A DNA stretch of 64,000 nucleotides from Paragordius varius. Its lineage: Eukaryota > Nematomorpha. The stretch covers positions 11,594,001-11,658,000 of the forward strand of contig OZ176052.1 in the NCBI GenBank assembly GCA_964247055.1, written 5' to 3'. Below, one piece after another: positions 1 to 14,200 of this stretch; positions within the stretch are counted from its first letter, which is position 1; each line of letters opens with the position of its first letter. The position numbers and the translations under genes were made by a program. The notes beneath the pieces were generated by a model, which did not search any database, had not been told where the DNA came from, and saw only the letters and a program-made list of their open reading frames with translations.

Positions 1-1255
1 TTTGTCATTATCCACTAAATAATTTATAGATATTATGAACAATTATCAATATTTAAATTTGGTACATTCTTGGAACCGTATTATTTTATTTTTTAGTTTA
101 AAATCAGAATAATCCGATGCTATCTAATCATGTAGAAGTTTTAGATTTCGAGGGTGTTATAAAGAATGTGTTAAATTTACACTGAGAAAACAAGAATAAT
201 GGTAGATTTTTTATTTTATAGGTTAACGAACTTTGCAATTTGTCTTAGTACATAAAAAAATAAATATTATTCCTGTATTCACTTAAGCCTGAAAATGTTA
301 GTCTTTTCAAACCAATCTTATATTTGTTTTGTATTATCATTCCTGTTATAACTCATTTGTTTCAAAATAATAAATCGGTTATAATGTTTCATTCATTTTG
401 GGTTTATACTTCGAAGAAATTTTGGTCATACAAATTGATCGAATTCAAGTTTCACCAGTAAATAAAAACAATCTGGTCTTAATTCATTGATTGATATATT
501 AATTCATTAACTACCAGGCCCAAGAACTTGGCCTGTTCTGGTTGCTTTTATGTCCCATACTTTCTCCATATTTACTTTTATCTGACGATAGAAAATTATT
601 ATCTAAAATCAATTCAACAAGAAGTTTTATAGGCAAAGAAAATATAAACCACCATAACCTAAAGAAATTTTAAAAAAATGGCACTATTATACCGTAACAC
701 ATTCCAACTTAATATTTTCCATGTTAAACCGAATTTTTATTATTGCGCAAAAAAGGACATATAATTTTAATTGGCCCAGTATAAATATTTTTATAAATTA
801 ATAACAAATAATAGTTGATAGTTTGTGAAAGCATGTTAATATTGGAAGGAGATATTATTGCAATGCTTTAAGATTTAAAATATATTTAAAATATGTATTG
901 TCTTCGAAAATGTATTTGCCAACTTTTCAAAATTTACCGTATCGTTAGATAATTTAGTTGGACTACATCCAATAATAAATATTTTTGGAAAAAATTGAAG
1001 GATACAATTCTTGTTTTAGATGATGTTAAAATAGTTCGGACTAATGTAAACCTTTGTTAAATATCAAAAATCTGTGTCTTTACCAGTTCAAGGGAGTCAC
1101 AAATTTTTGTTAATATGTTTTGTTGGTGATGATACCGTTGAACTTGGTATATTTTGCGATAGTTTTACCATATTTATGTGTATTTTATTGCAGTAGCAGA
1201 ACCCATTTAATATACAAAATAAGTTGATCCACTTATTTAAAACAATATCTACATG
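1..1255. other. AT-rich non-coding stretch
   Basis: No open frame with coding character, no tRNA-like fold and no clear repeat was recognised here. It lies 3' of the possible minus-strand terminal exon at 1256-1443, so part of it could be that gene's 3' UTR. Confidence 0.5.
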
Positions 1256-1443
1256 TCATTCGATACGCATAAAACTGTTATTGATCCCAACAAAGTTCTT
1301 CCCGGAGAACATGAGTGATTGTTTACTCTGATAATAAGCTTTTGGTGAGGGTTCATTGCATATTTTGCCAGAAGTTCTGAAGAATGATTGACGTCCCTCT
1401 GCCCTAAGGAGCGTAAAAGCGTAGGAAGACGGTACGGGTCGTC
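1256..1443 (-). CDS. candidate terminal exon, unidentified protein
   Basis: On the minus strand a reading frame runs from a good acceptor (CCGCACAG, just upstream of 1443) to a stop at 1256, about 61 residues, in sequence clearly richer in G+C than its surroundings. It contains the segments LLRAEGRQSFFRTSGKIC and KQSLMFSGKNFVGINN, which have the mixed composition of a real protein rather than AT-rich noise. The acceptor implies phase 1, so an upstream exon should lie at higher coordinates; a GC-richer patch at about 1560-1640 is a possible site but was not resolved. I do not recognise the family. It may also be a decayed gene fragment. Confidence 0.4.
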
Positions 1444-1480
1444 CTGTGCGGACAGTGGCGGTAAGGAGCAAGCCTGTCAC

Positions 1481-2202
1481 ACACTTTTCTGTATACCTGG
1501 ATTAACTTGATCAAACTATAATGATAGTTGTATTCTAGCAGAAGGCTAAACGATTGTTAAGAGATATGTTACATGAACAGAACAATGTGGGAAGACAGGA
1601 GCCAAACCCCGGCAAGTGGGCAACAAATTTGAACCTTTCCCACAAGCCACAAAATTATTATAATCAAAATTGACAAAATTAAATCTGACGCTGATATTGA
1701 TTGATAATGCTGTTATATAAATTTTTTATTACTAAATATTTGTAAATTTTCGGAAAATTATCTAGATGTCCATTAACTCTTTTCCCATTTGAAATATTGT
1801 AAAATAAATTTTTATTTTCTATAATAATATTTTAATATATCATTTAGTTACATTTGAATACATTTAGTTTGGCAAAGCCGCTTTTACAGATTAGTTTCTG
1901 TAATCAACTGTAATATAACATTTTTTCAAAATATACTTTAAATCTATATTTTGGTGTATATATTAAGCCTTTTAATTTGTTACCGATTTTATTCTTAAAA
2001 TAAAATAATTACTGGATTGATTCTTCGTTACAGCGAAGCGTAACAGAGCCGTCTATTTTTTATATAATTTGCTACTCCTACAGATGTAACTCATGTGTAA
2101 TATACGCGGCTCGTTTTATCAGTTGACAAAAATATTTGACCTTAGCTTACCACTAAAATATATGAACAAATCATAACATGTGCACATAAATAAACTATTG
2201 CA
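1481..2202. other. upstream region of AGL
   Basis: AT-rich sequence 5' of AGL. The only feature noted is the patch at about 1560-1640 with higher G+C. No TATA box, trans-splice acceptor or other promoter element could be assigned with confidence. Confidence 0.3.
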
Positions 2203-5200
2203 ATGAATACATCTCCATTATATAATAATCCAATGGCGCAACGGATTATTCATATCCATCAACTGAATTTTAGAGAAAACCTGGAAACAAAACTCTATCG
2301 TCTGGAAAAAGGTTTATATCTTGGAATCTTATATTATAGGATCGATTGTACATTTTCGTATGGGCCCATCATTGTTTGGAAAGCATATTCACTTGTATTG
2401 CAATCACCCACCCCTTAAATCAGAAGAAGAACTCACCGCTCAAAATGCAACAAATCAAAGCGAACGGAGTTTAGATGATCCCTTTTCAGAAAATTTTAAG
2501 CCATTTGAACGATCAAAATTTTATGAATTGGAATGGCATAAAGGATCTCGATATGATTGCGATGATACTGATTTGTACGCTGAATTAGAATTGGGAAGAA
2601 GTGGAACTTTTAGGTTTTTATTTTGTTTAATTATTCAATTAAGTTTAAATATATTTTAAAATATCATTTACCAAACATTATATGTTATAGATATTATTTT
2701 GTGGTATGCGATGCTGAACATAAAAAGCTGCACCCTCTCCTAAAGGACCGAGATTCTAATGAGTAACTTTAAATAACATTATATGTTTTAAATTATAATA
2801 TAAAAATTTCTAATTGATTTTATAAACAGTAAATAATAAAAAAGTTTATGAAAGATTTTGATTCCATGATTTGTTTTGCACAATTATTTAGTTTTATTTT
2901 ATATACTTCATCAATTTATAATCGAATAATTTATTTATTTTATATATAGACCCATACTATGTTGTACACGCGTTAAATGGATGGAACAGAGACGGGCCCA
3001 ATTATTGATGGCAGAATCAAATGATACACCCAAAAATGAAGAGAATACTAAAACACCAAACGCAGATAACTCTGGAGCATCGAAATCCAATTCAATTCAA
3101 CCGGATAGAAAGCATTCCTTGTTAGATTATGTGTCTGATCTTAAGGGTCTACCTCTTATCTATAGGTAGGACTTGGTCCATAACAATCTTTTTATTAGGA
3201 TATGGCTTCAAATATAATTATTTCAAAGATAAAACTGTATATATTTATTCAATAATTGTTAAATGCGATAAATATACAATTCAGAGTTTTTTAATTAAAA
3301 GTTTTAAGGCAAATTTAAAAAATGTCATATTTCATCTATTCAAACTGCACAAACCAATATCCATATTTATGTTATGCTCAAATTAAAACGCATTATAAAT
3401 TCATGTGTTCTATGTAACAGATTCCCCATGAGCGACCTACACGGCATCAGTGTCGAAGATTTTGAGGGCGATGGCTGTGGTTATTTTTTGGTTCCTCCAA
3501 CCCTGTTGGTTGGGCCTGAAAATGACCCGATGGAAGTTCTGCTAAATTCTTTGCGGTGTCAAACATTGTTGGCTAAATCTCTGGGCCGGTTTGATCAGTG
3601 GAAGGCTCGTGTGGCCGTTTCCTATCAATCCGGTTTTAATGCAATTCACTTGACCCCGGTTCAGGAACTGGGAATCTCCAACTCAGCCTACTGTATCAAA
3701 GATCATTTTAAACTCAATCCCGGATTCTACCTCCCTATCAATGCGTCGGCCAATCAAACGAGTATTACATTGTGTTATTAAGTTTGAATTCGTTTTTTTC
3801 TAGTTTGTATGTAAGTAATATGTGTTTTTCCAACATTTGATTTACACATCTTTTATTAAGCAAAGAAGATATTATTTGTTGAAAGAGTCCATAAATTAGT
3901 TTGTGGGCCAAAAAAAATAAAATATAAACCATTTTTTCATTTCTTTTTTAGTATACCTATTTAAACTTATGGTGTTGTTAATGTTTTTCAATACATCCTT
4001 ATTTAACAGTAAGAAGTCCTATTCTTGCTTAAATTGTATCGATATAAATGGAAACTCGTTTGTGTGTATATAAGTATTTTTTTGCTTTTGTTTTTTTTCT
4101 CCATTTCACAACTGATGGAAATGATTTATTTAATATGAGGCTGTTTCTACTGGATGTTATAGATTTATCGATAAGTAAAATGGCCTCCCCCAACGACAGT
4201 GAAATAAATTTGGTCAAACTCGGAGGGAATGGAAATGGAAAAGAGAATTTAAATTCTATGATACCATCCGAAGAAATGGACGCCGAAAATGATGATTTGA
4301 ATGCCGAACAATCTCCTGAAACCAAACGAGGTTTTGATTTGTAAATAATATGTATTTAATTTTATTTGAAATACAAACAATTTTATTTAATGATATCTGT
4401 TTTAGCATCCAGTGTTTTATAAAATTTTCTATATTATGTAGTGTTTGAGTAAAAAGGCTAATTGATGCCTTTAGTTGAATAAAATCCTTATATTTTAATC
4501 AAAAATAAGTGTGAAAGATAAATTGCTGAATGTTATCTCTTTTTTAATATCTTAATTTATATTAAAAAGTTTTCTATATAAATGGAAAATATGTTGACTA
4601 TAAATTATTACTCTTAATTAAAAAATGATGCATAAAATAAAAAAAATGCTCTTTTTGAAAATAAAAGATTTTTGGTAAATAATAATATCAATCTCTAAAA
4701 AATTAAATCTAACACATTGTAGTTTTATCACACATTTTTATATAATTTTTATAATTGATCTGATGATATTAGGTCGTTCGACAAGCCTTGCTCGCAGTAA
4801 TCGCCGTGTGGCCACCATGGAAGAGTTGGGGAAAATGATTGATTTCTTTAAAAGTCAATGGGGAATGCTTTCCATGCAAGATTTGGTGCTTAATCATGCT
4901 GCCACCAATTGTCAATGGATTTGGGAGCATCCAGAATGCGGGTATAATTTTTTAACTTTTTTTTGTCCTTAATTGATATACCATTTTTCAGTCGAAAGTA
5001 ACAACTTTTTAACTAACGCAATATTTACCATCCAAACGGAGGTAAAAATGTTGCATTTAATTGAAAAAGTTAGGATTTTGGATGAAAATGGTATAGCGAT
5101 TCGCAGTTTGCAGTTTATAATAAGGTATGAAAACTCAAATTTTTAAAAAAAATTGCTGGGTATTAAATTATACTTTTAGCTCCGCTAATTAAATACGCTA

Positions 5201-8200
5201 TTTGTCTTGCCTAATTTCTAATTATAAGGGTATAGTTTTTGGGTTTTTTATAGAATTTTTGTGAAAATAATTTGTTGTTTATAGTTTAATAATAAATTTT
5301 ATAAATTTAAATTTATCAATTTTTTTGCTGGGTGTTAAGTTATAAATTTAGCCTGTTAATACCCCATTTATATATTTTTCTCTCTCTAATCATAATCAAT
5401 TTTTTATATATGAAGTAAATAAAACTCTATCATTTATATTCTTCCGTTTATCAATATATATGTGAGTCAAGTTAAGCTTACCAGACTATACATACTTCCT
5501 TATTGTCGAAATTTACGACTCAAATTGACTTTCACAGATTTTTTTTGTTATCACATCTGCTTAAAATCAATGATATCACTAGTTTTAATCATAGATAATC
5601 TCTTTTTTGTAAATATATTTCTTAGTTAGCAAAAATGGATATGAAACTAATTTTGTTTTTTTTCCAAACACAATAAATGAATATGTTTTTTACCTGTTTA
5701 TAAAATTAAACCAATGTTAATCTAGATTAGTAGATAATTTTCCCACCAATGAAAGTATATAATAATTAAATATTTTTATATTTTTTTTTAATTTAATCAC
5801 AAGGTATAACATGGTAAACAGTCCACACCTTAAACCGGCATACTTGTTGGATCGTTCACTTTGGCATTTCACATTGCAAGTGGGTAAAGGCGAATGGGTT
5901 CATCGAAATGTCCCACCACAAATCAGGGATGAATTCAATCTTAATGTAACCATTTTTTTGATCTAAATTTGTAATATATACTTTCTCTGGAACAAATTAT
6001 AAATATTACAGAAAATTTTAATTTTAGAGCCGAAATCGGATGGTAAAAGTTTAGGTTTTTTAAATATGAGCCCCTACTTTAGTATTAAAAGTTTGGATAA
6101 ATCTTTGATTTTTTCATTTTTTCTAAGCCTATCTTTTTATTGTTAATATACGGTTAAGGGAACTTCAGCCTCATATTTTACAACCCGATACTTAGCAACC
6201 TTAAAAATGTAAAAATTAAATAATGGTTGAATATATTAATAAATACTCCTTTTTATAAATTTTAAATTAGGCTTTTATACATATATTACTCCTTATTCTC
6301 AAATTTTACTGATTTATAACATCTTTTTATTCCTTTACGCACCACAAGAGATTATGATTAATTTAAAAACATTTATTTAACATGTATCAAGGTTATTCAC
6401 AAAACCCTCATGAATAATTCATTCTTACATTCTATACTAGATTATTTCATTAAAATTGTAAACATATATAGGCGATAAGGGCAATATTGTTGGATACAGT
6501 TTTTCCACAACTCAAAATATACGAATTCTATTTGGTGGATGTGGATAAAGTCATTGATGAATTTAGGCAACGCATACGAAGTAATTTTTCTTTTTTTATA
6601 TAACGCGTTTTGAATTAAAAATTAAGTTCAAATTCAAATGTTTATATGTCAGTTTAATGAAATGTTTTAAATTATTAAACCCAAATTGATTTCGATGCCA
6701 AAAAAGTATTTTTTGTTTATTATTATAAATTTTTGAAGCAAAATAGAAGAAATATTAATGTTCTGCTAAAATTCCCCATTGAGCTCTAACTGTCAGCTCC
6801 TTATTTTGCGATAAACTATGCAAGAGAAATTGCAGTAAAGTTCGACGATTTTTTATTTTGTAAGCTAAAATAAGTCTTTGAATCCTTATAATTCTATTTT
6901 TATATGAGGGTTTAAATTTGAGTAGCGATCAACTTTATATTTTTAAAGCAGCCTTTATCAAACAACCCCAGTGTACTGGCTATAGAGAATTTAAACATTT
7001 AGTAGAACCTTATAGAATTGTAGCGATATATTTAAAAACTTCTACCACTTTACATATTTTACTCCTTATCCAAAACTTTATTGTAACTAAAATTTTTTAC
7101 ATTTTTTTGCCTAAAACACAGAAATGGGAGGTTCGAATTCCGACAAACTTAGTAGAATACGGCCTTCATTAACCATGATTGTCCCAAATGAAAGTCTTAA
7201 ACTCGTGCCTGACGCTCATTACTTGCGTATGAAATCTAGCATAGATTTCAATCTGGCCTTAGCGCTTTACAATAAACCCCATAACAAGGATATGCCTGAA
7301 CAAGATCGCATTGAAATTTGCTGTAATGAACTCCGATCCGTACTTCATGGACTTAATCATGCGGTAAATTTTTTATGTGTTTTATAATTTATTTATTGTT
7401 AAGAATATATAATGATAGTTAAAAATATGTTGCCTGAGGGTATTAATAAAACTTTATAATGTAAATAGGTTAGTCATTTTCTAAATTTTTGCTAAATCAT
7501 TTAGCCTTAATAAATAACGTTAATCCTTTTTTCCGATTCTTTAAACATTAACTTCAAATATGAATAACTAGTAATCTTTCAATTTGTACTATTTAATCAT
7601 TAGAATATATTTTTCAAAGATTTGCCCTGAAATAAAAATAACAAGATATCCCTTTTTTTAAATTCTTTATACATTAACTCTAAAGTTATTAACTATATAT
7701 TTTAATTGCATGCACACATACTTATTTTCCTTTTTTAGCGTTTAAAATTGAAACAAATATTTTGTATGATTGACTATTATCATTTATATTTAGAAATGGG
7801 AAGAATGTGAATCCCATTTGCGAAACGCCGCAGAGGCCGTAGTTAACACTTGTCGTTATTACTTTATCGATCACAGTGGACCGAGATGGCCCACCGTTTC
7901 CATTGATACACCCATTGTTTATAAGTAAGGAAAATTTTTATTTGAGGATTTTAACTAATAGCGTTTTTGTTTTTACTTCTAGTCCTTTTTGTTTTTGGTT
8001 TTTAACAAAATGTTTGTCAGACAAATTAGTCCTGCATCTAAAGTTATGTTGAAAAATACTTTTAGTATTGGTTCTAATAATTTCTGGCGGTCTTATATTT
8101 TCCGAAAAAAAAAATCCGTTTAAATTATTTTCTTAAAAAATTTGGTTTCATTACGATTAGGGGTAATTTTTGATTTCGGCTCTTCCATTGTTTTTTAGTT

Positions 8201-11200
8201 CGATTGCATTTTTTAAGTTTACAATAAGTCTATTATTTGATACGTTGCGAATAATAGCTAAAAAGAATATATAGTTACGAAGAGAAAAAAATGTTTCCTA
8301 ATACTTTTATGATATCTAAATATATTTACTAATAAACAAAAACATCAAACAGATAAGATTAACATTATATAAAAGTAAATTCTTTGAAAAAAATTAAATT
8401 TTTCTCATTTTCCCTTTCAATTATCTTATGTAAACTCATTAATATGGTTTTATCATCGTATAATTTTAGATATTTTACGCATCCGTTTGATGATATGCCT
8501 TTGGACCGAGAAGAGGCGACGATAGTGAATGACCCTCAAAAAGGTCAATACATTATGGCTCACAATGGTTGGGTCATGAACGATGACCCTCTTAAAAATT
8601 TTGCTGGTCCTGATTCAAACGTTTTCTTGAGACGTGAGGTATGAAAAATATTTTTATTTAATTTAAGCTTACAAAATATATAGGCTTGTGGAGCGTGATG
8701 TATATATATTTATTATTATTATCATTGATTGCAAATCTTATTATATTTTATGGAGTGAGGTATGTTAATATATCTTTATTATATATTATAAGCATTTTAT
8801 CGGATAACATTTTAAAGTTATAATTATGACTAACTTTAATTAATATGGTTTACATTTTACAGATTCTTTGTGGATTGAAATGCATAAATATGAATATTTT
8901 TTGTTAAGCGCATTTTATTCTATAAAGTATAAAGATTACTTTAAAATCTTTATTATGTCGTAAACGTTTTAATATTAGCCAAATTTCGTTTTCTGATTTT
9001 TTATGAAGCGAAATGTCTTTTTTCGTTTCAATTTATAAGTATAAGCAACCGGCTATAATTTTGTTTTAAAGTTTTAATTATATGTAAACATTTTTTAAAG
9101 GATTAAAACGCGAGAATTTTTTATTATTTTGTGTTATACGCATTTTGCCATAAATATATTTAAGCCTTAATTATGCGGAAACTATCTTTATATTTTGATT
9201 TTAGCTATAGTTTATGCCTTTTTTTTACTAAATTCATCTCCTCATTTTACTATACAAATATACATTAGCCTAGATATCCTTTGAATTTTAGCTTAATTTT
9301 ATGATTTTTTCGTTAGTTTATTTTTACATACACCTTTTAGCTCATTGTGTGGGGCGACAATGTTAAATTACGGTACGGAGAGGTGTATGAAGATAATCCC
9401 TTTTTGTGGGACACGATGCGAAAGTATTCGGAATGTGTTGCTCGAATATTTCATGGCATACGTATTGATAATTGTCACAGTACACCCTTACCTGTTGGAG
9501 AGGTTTTTTATATAACTCTTTTTTTTTGTTTAAATAAATAATTTCATTCCTGTTAAAAAAATTTTTAAATAATGCTCAAAAAAATCGGATATGTGCAGAT
9601 TATTATGCTTTTTTCCAAATACGGAATAAAGTTCTAGTTATTGAGATAGCTAAAATTCTGTGTGATTTTCCACAAACTAACTCTTTTTTATAAAAAAAAA
9701 GTCATCATATTAAAAACTATCGAGAATAAAATTTGATCATTTAACAAAAGGCCATTGCGGATACCTTGTATTTTTTAACGATTGGGCTTATGATAAACGG
9801 AGTTTACCGTCAATTATATATCTTAGCTTTAGATAGCTGTGTAGAACATTAAAGTTATTTCAAAAAAAATTATTTAAAAATTTTATTTTTAAAGTTATTA
9901 TATTAGTATTGAATTAATTTACATACATGTAAAATTATAGTATTTGATTGACGCTGCACGCAAAGTACGGCCTAATCTTTTGGTAATGGCCGAATTATTT
10001 ACGCAATCCGAAGGGACTGACAATATTTTTGTTAATCGATTCGGAATAACCACCCTAATACGAGGTACAATTATTTTCTTTTTCGAAAGCAAATAAATCT
10101 TTAATTAAGGTTGAATGAATGGTTTTTAATAGCAAGGAACTTTGTTCAATTCATTTTTATTAACCATAACAATACATAAGAAATGATTGGTGACCTCTTT
10201 AAAATATATGTATATACATTACTTTTGAAATTCGCAAAAAATTAAATCAAATCAATATGCAATTAATCGAATATATTAGTTTATTTATTACTTTAAGCAC
10301 CAGTTAATATTTAGATTTATAAAACCTATCATTTATAATGTGTATCCTTTTCATGAGTATACTTTTTGTATCCAATTCTTAAACATTCCCTATTCCGAAA
10401 ATAATATATCTTTTAATTAATTATACATTCATTACTCAAGAAATCTGTATTTAAAAGCTTAAAAATAAAAATCAAACAATCTGGTCATATATTTTAATAA
10501 GTCATGACATACATTATTTAAAAAATTATTTTTTTTAAAAGCTTAAAAAATATTCATTTTTTTCTTTTTCTACAGAGGCAATGGCTTCCTGGAATGCCAA
10601 AGAACTGGGTCGTTTAGTACATCGGTATGGTGGGAACCCGGTGGGGTCTTTTTTGCCCCCTCCTACGCGTAAACTGGTGCCTCAATTAGCTCATGCTATT
10701 TTCATGGATCAAACACATGACAACCCTTCTCTGATTGAAGTATAAATCAATTTAAAAAATATTTTATATTTGAAATATGCGGAAAAATCTTAATTATCAA
10801 CATAATAACTTATTTTTATCCCACTGATTTACATTTTCGAAGGAATTCGTTTAATTAACTTTTTGATTTTTAGGCCAGATCGGTGTTTGATGTCCTCCCC
10901 ACCAGTGCTATAGTATGTATGTCTTGTTGCGCCATCGGTAGTACAAGAGGTGTAGATGAACTTTATCCCAATAAGGTATAACCTTTTGTCCACTCTTTTA
11001 AAATTTAATTACATTCCAAAAAAAATATTAAGCATAAAACTTAGAAAAAAATCCAATTTTCTTTGCAAAAAGACGCTCCAAATAAACATTATTCATTTAT
11101 ATAAAGTCAACATTATCTTACTTACTATTTATATAAAATCTATGTTAAATATGTGTGGTTGATGGTGTAATTGGAATATATATACCCAACTTTATATTCT

Positions 11201-14200
11201 ACAACTTAGATTTTAAAGAATGATTAAATAAAAAAATTTTCTAAAAATTTTTAGATTTTATAATTGATTATCTTTTACTTTAATATTAACCATTCCTTAT
11301 AAACGAGTCGAAACCTAAATTTATTTTAAGCCTTATATTTCCAGATTTTTATGTAATTTCATAAATATTAAATGTATTATTTACGTTATTCTTTTTATAT
11401 TTGTTTAAAGATTGACATAGTTAATGACAATCGAAAGTACAAATTTTGGACGGATAAAGAAAATAAAATACCACACAAAGCTGTAAATTCCGAAACTGGT
11501 ATATTAGGACTTTATTGTTAAAAAAATCATACCTTTATAGAATGAATTATACAATTTATGTATTTTGTAAAATTTAATATAGGTATCATTGCGGCCAAAC
11601 GGGTCCTTAACCTACTTCATCAAGAATTAGCCTTGGAACATTATGATCAGGTTTAATTTCTTGATTGAATAATCTCTAAGAATGCCTAGTAATCTTTGTT
11701 AAGGATTAAGTTTGCCCATTAAAAATGCATAATTAGAATCGTGACTGTGCCATTTCCAAAAATAAGCACTTAATATTATGATAATGGTATTTTAATAAAA
11801 TTTTTGCAAAAATTTTAAGGATTATATTTGTGAAAGAAAATATAATCAATTAGTCAAACTCATTTTTGTTTCCATAAATATGTATATTATTTTTGATACT
11901 AATTAACTGTATATTATCCTGAATGACTCCATACATGAGTAGCGGTCATAGCTGTTTGGACTTTTTAACTGTGAGCAATTTACCTTTATACTCTAATATA
12001 CTCTCCAGATATTTGTGGATCAAATTGATGATGATGTTATCGCTATAACGAGACATTCACCCTTAACCCATAAATCGATTATACTTGTGGCTTACACCGT
12101 TTTCCATAACATAGGGATGAGCGTAGATAAACACGAAAAATACATTAAGCCTATGAATGTACCTGGTATCACTTTCGAATTAGATATTTCTAAAAACTTT
12201 GGATCACTAAATGTTTATATAAAATAAAAAAAGGTTAGAATTATATCATACAAAATCGATTGATTGTGAAATACTATTATTTTAAAGTAAACTCTAACCA
12301 TTTTTGTTTTTTTAGGTAATTATAAAATTAGTTACCTATATATGTAAAGTAATGCATGTGTTTTAACTTTTATTATTGCGTCATGACCGTGAACCTAATA
12401 GTATATAATAGATATAACATATTAAATGGAAATGTAGAAACTTAAGTTTAATGTAAAAGGAAAGGCAAAATTATATATATTATCAATATTGTAAAATTTA
12501 AATTTTAATTGGTTAACATTGATACAACACATTCATTATAGTCCTTCGATTCAAATTGGGGTAGTTAAATACCCCAGGCCTGTTTAAAATTTAATTCTTT
12601 AAAAAATTAAAAAGGAATCAAAACCATGGCAAAATTTTGCACTTATATAACAACGGAATTATATAAAAAAATTTATTCGAAAAATAATATACTTTTTCTA
12701 TTTCTATCAATGTTAGATGTAATTTAAATAAAAATTAGCTTTAATTCTACCCTTAAATTTAAGGAAGACGATATTTTGCATAAATTTTGTAAGATAAAAA
12801 TGGCGTCGAAGTAGTTCATGAAACTTTTTTTTCAAAACAAAATTTTATTATTTCGGCATATTTATATAATTTTTATTAGGATAGAAACATAAATTTAAAT
12901 TGGGGCCGTTTCCTTCAGTAGTTTTTAAAAAAATCCTACTCAAATTGAGTCAGGGGTATTTAGATACCCAAATTGAATCGAAATGTTAAATGGTTTAATT
13001 TTTGTATTTTTCGACACCTAAAGGTGTTATCGAAGAAATCATTTTGGAAGCAAGTTTGGAGTATAAACCTAGCAGTCCGCCACCGGGCGGATCTGGACCC
13101 CAATTTATACCGGATCCGAAATATTTTAATGGACTCTCCGATTACAAACTTAAAATGAGAACAAACATACACTTTTACGGTAGTGAAATGATTGAATATC
13201 ACGAAACCGGACAAAATAAAGCCACAGTTCAGGAGATTGATTTTGTACGATTTTATCCTGGCAGTGTTATCGCTTTTAGGTAATATGATTTTATACATAT
13301 TTGATTTTTTCTAAAATTAGAAAATACATTTTTTCGATGAAAGTTAGAATGAGTCTTATTTCGAGTGATTATAAAATGAAAAAAATGCGCTTGCTTATCG
13401 TTTTCTTATTTTTTGTATTTCATATAAAAACCCGCTTTTAATTTAAAATGAATTGATTTAGAATTATGGTTATGAAAAATTAACTTCTATACTTATAAGC
13501 AATATTATATATTCCAATAATACCTACAAAATATAGAGTAAATCTAAATCCAAATTCACGCTCTGCCATACTAAAAATCCGAAAATATTTGAGTGAATTT
13601 GGTTATAACCCTAGGAGTTATAGCGGTACAGAAATTGTGTTTGATCCGAAATCCTCGTCTTTCAGCAAACTTATTTTGGGTAGCTGTGTCATACCTAATA
13701 GGTCCGTAACTTTATATAGAATTATAATTAATTTATTTTTATTATGCACATATAACTTTTTTCTTCGCTTCCTTAATAATAAATTTTCAGACAAATAGAT
13801 CCAAAAGCATTGGAAGCCCTTACAGTCGATGTAACGAATGATTTAATGAATAAATCCGGATTTGATCCATACATGGTTGATAATCAAATTCAAAGGTAGA
13901 CCACACCATATTAATTCAAACCATGCCATTTTTATTCCCTATATTTCTTTTACAACTTTTTTCGATAAATAAATTGCATGATCTAATACACACAAAAGTT
14001 GTACCACAATATATAAATTTGAACCATTTTTTATACCCTTTCTATCTGATGATTATTAAATTTTATTTTTACATTTTTATTGTTTCCTTAGAACTTATAG
14101 TGGTTTAGAGATTGGCATGTTTTTAACGCAAGTCGTTAACCGTGTTCTCTACAAGTGCGAGGCTGAAGAACGCGCAGACACGGATGGTAAGTTTGGTCCT

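Noticed and set aside
12960-13298. 112-codon minus-strand open frame
   Set aside because: It is antisense to AGL exon 20, whose plus-strand frame is conserved, and it runs into the adjacent MITE.
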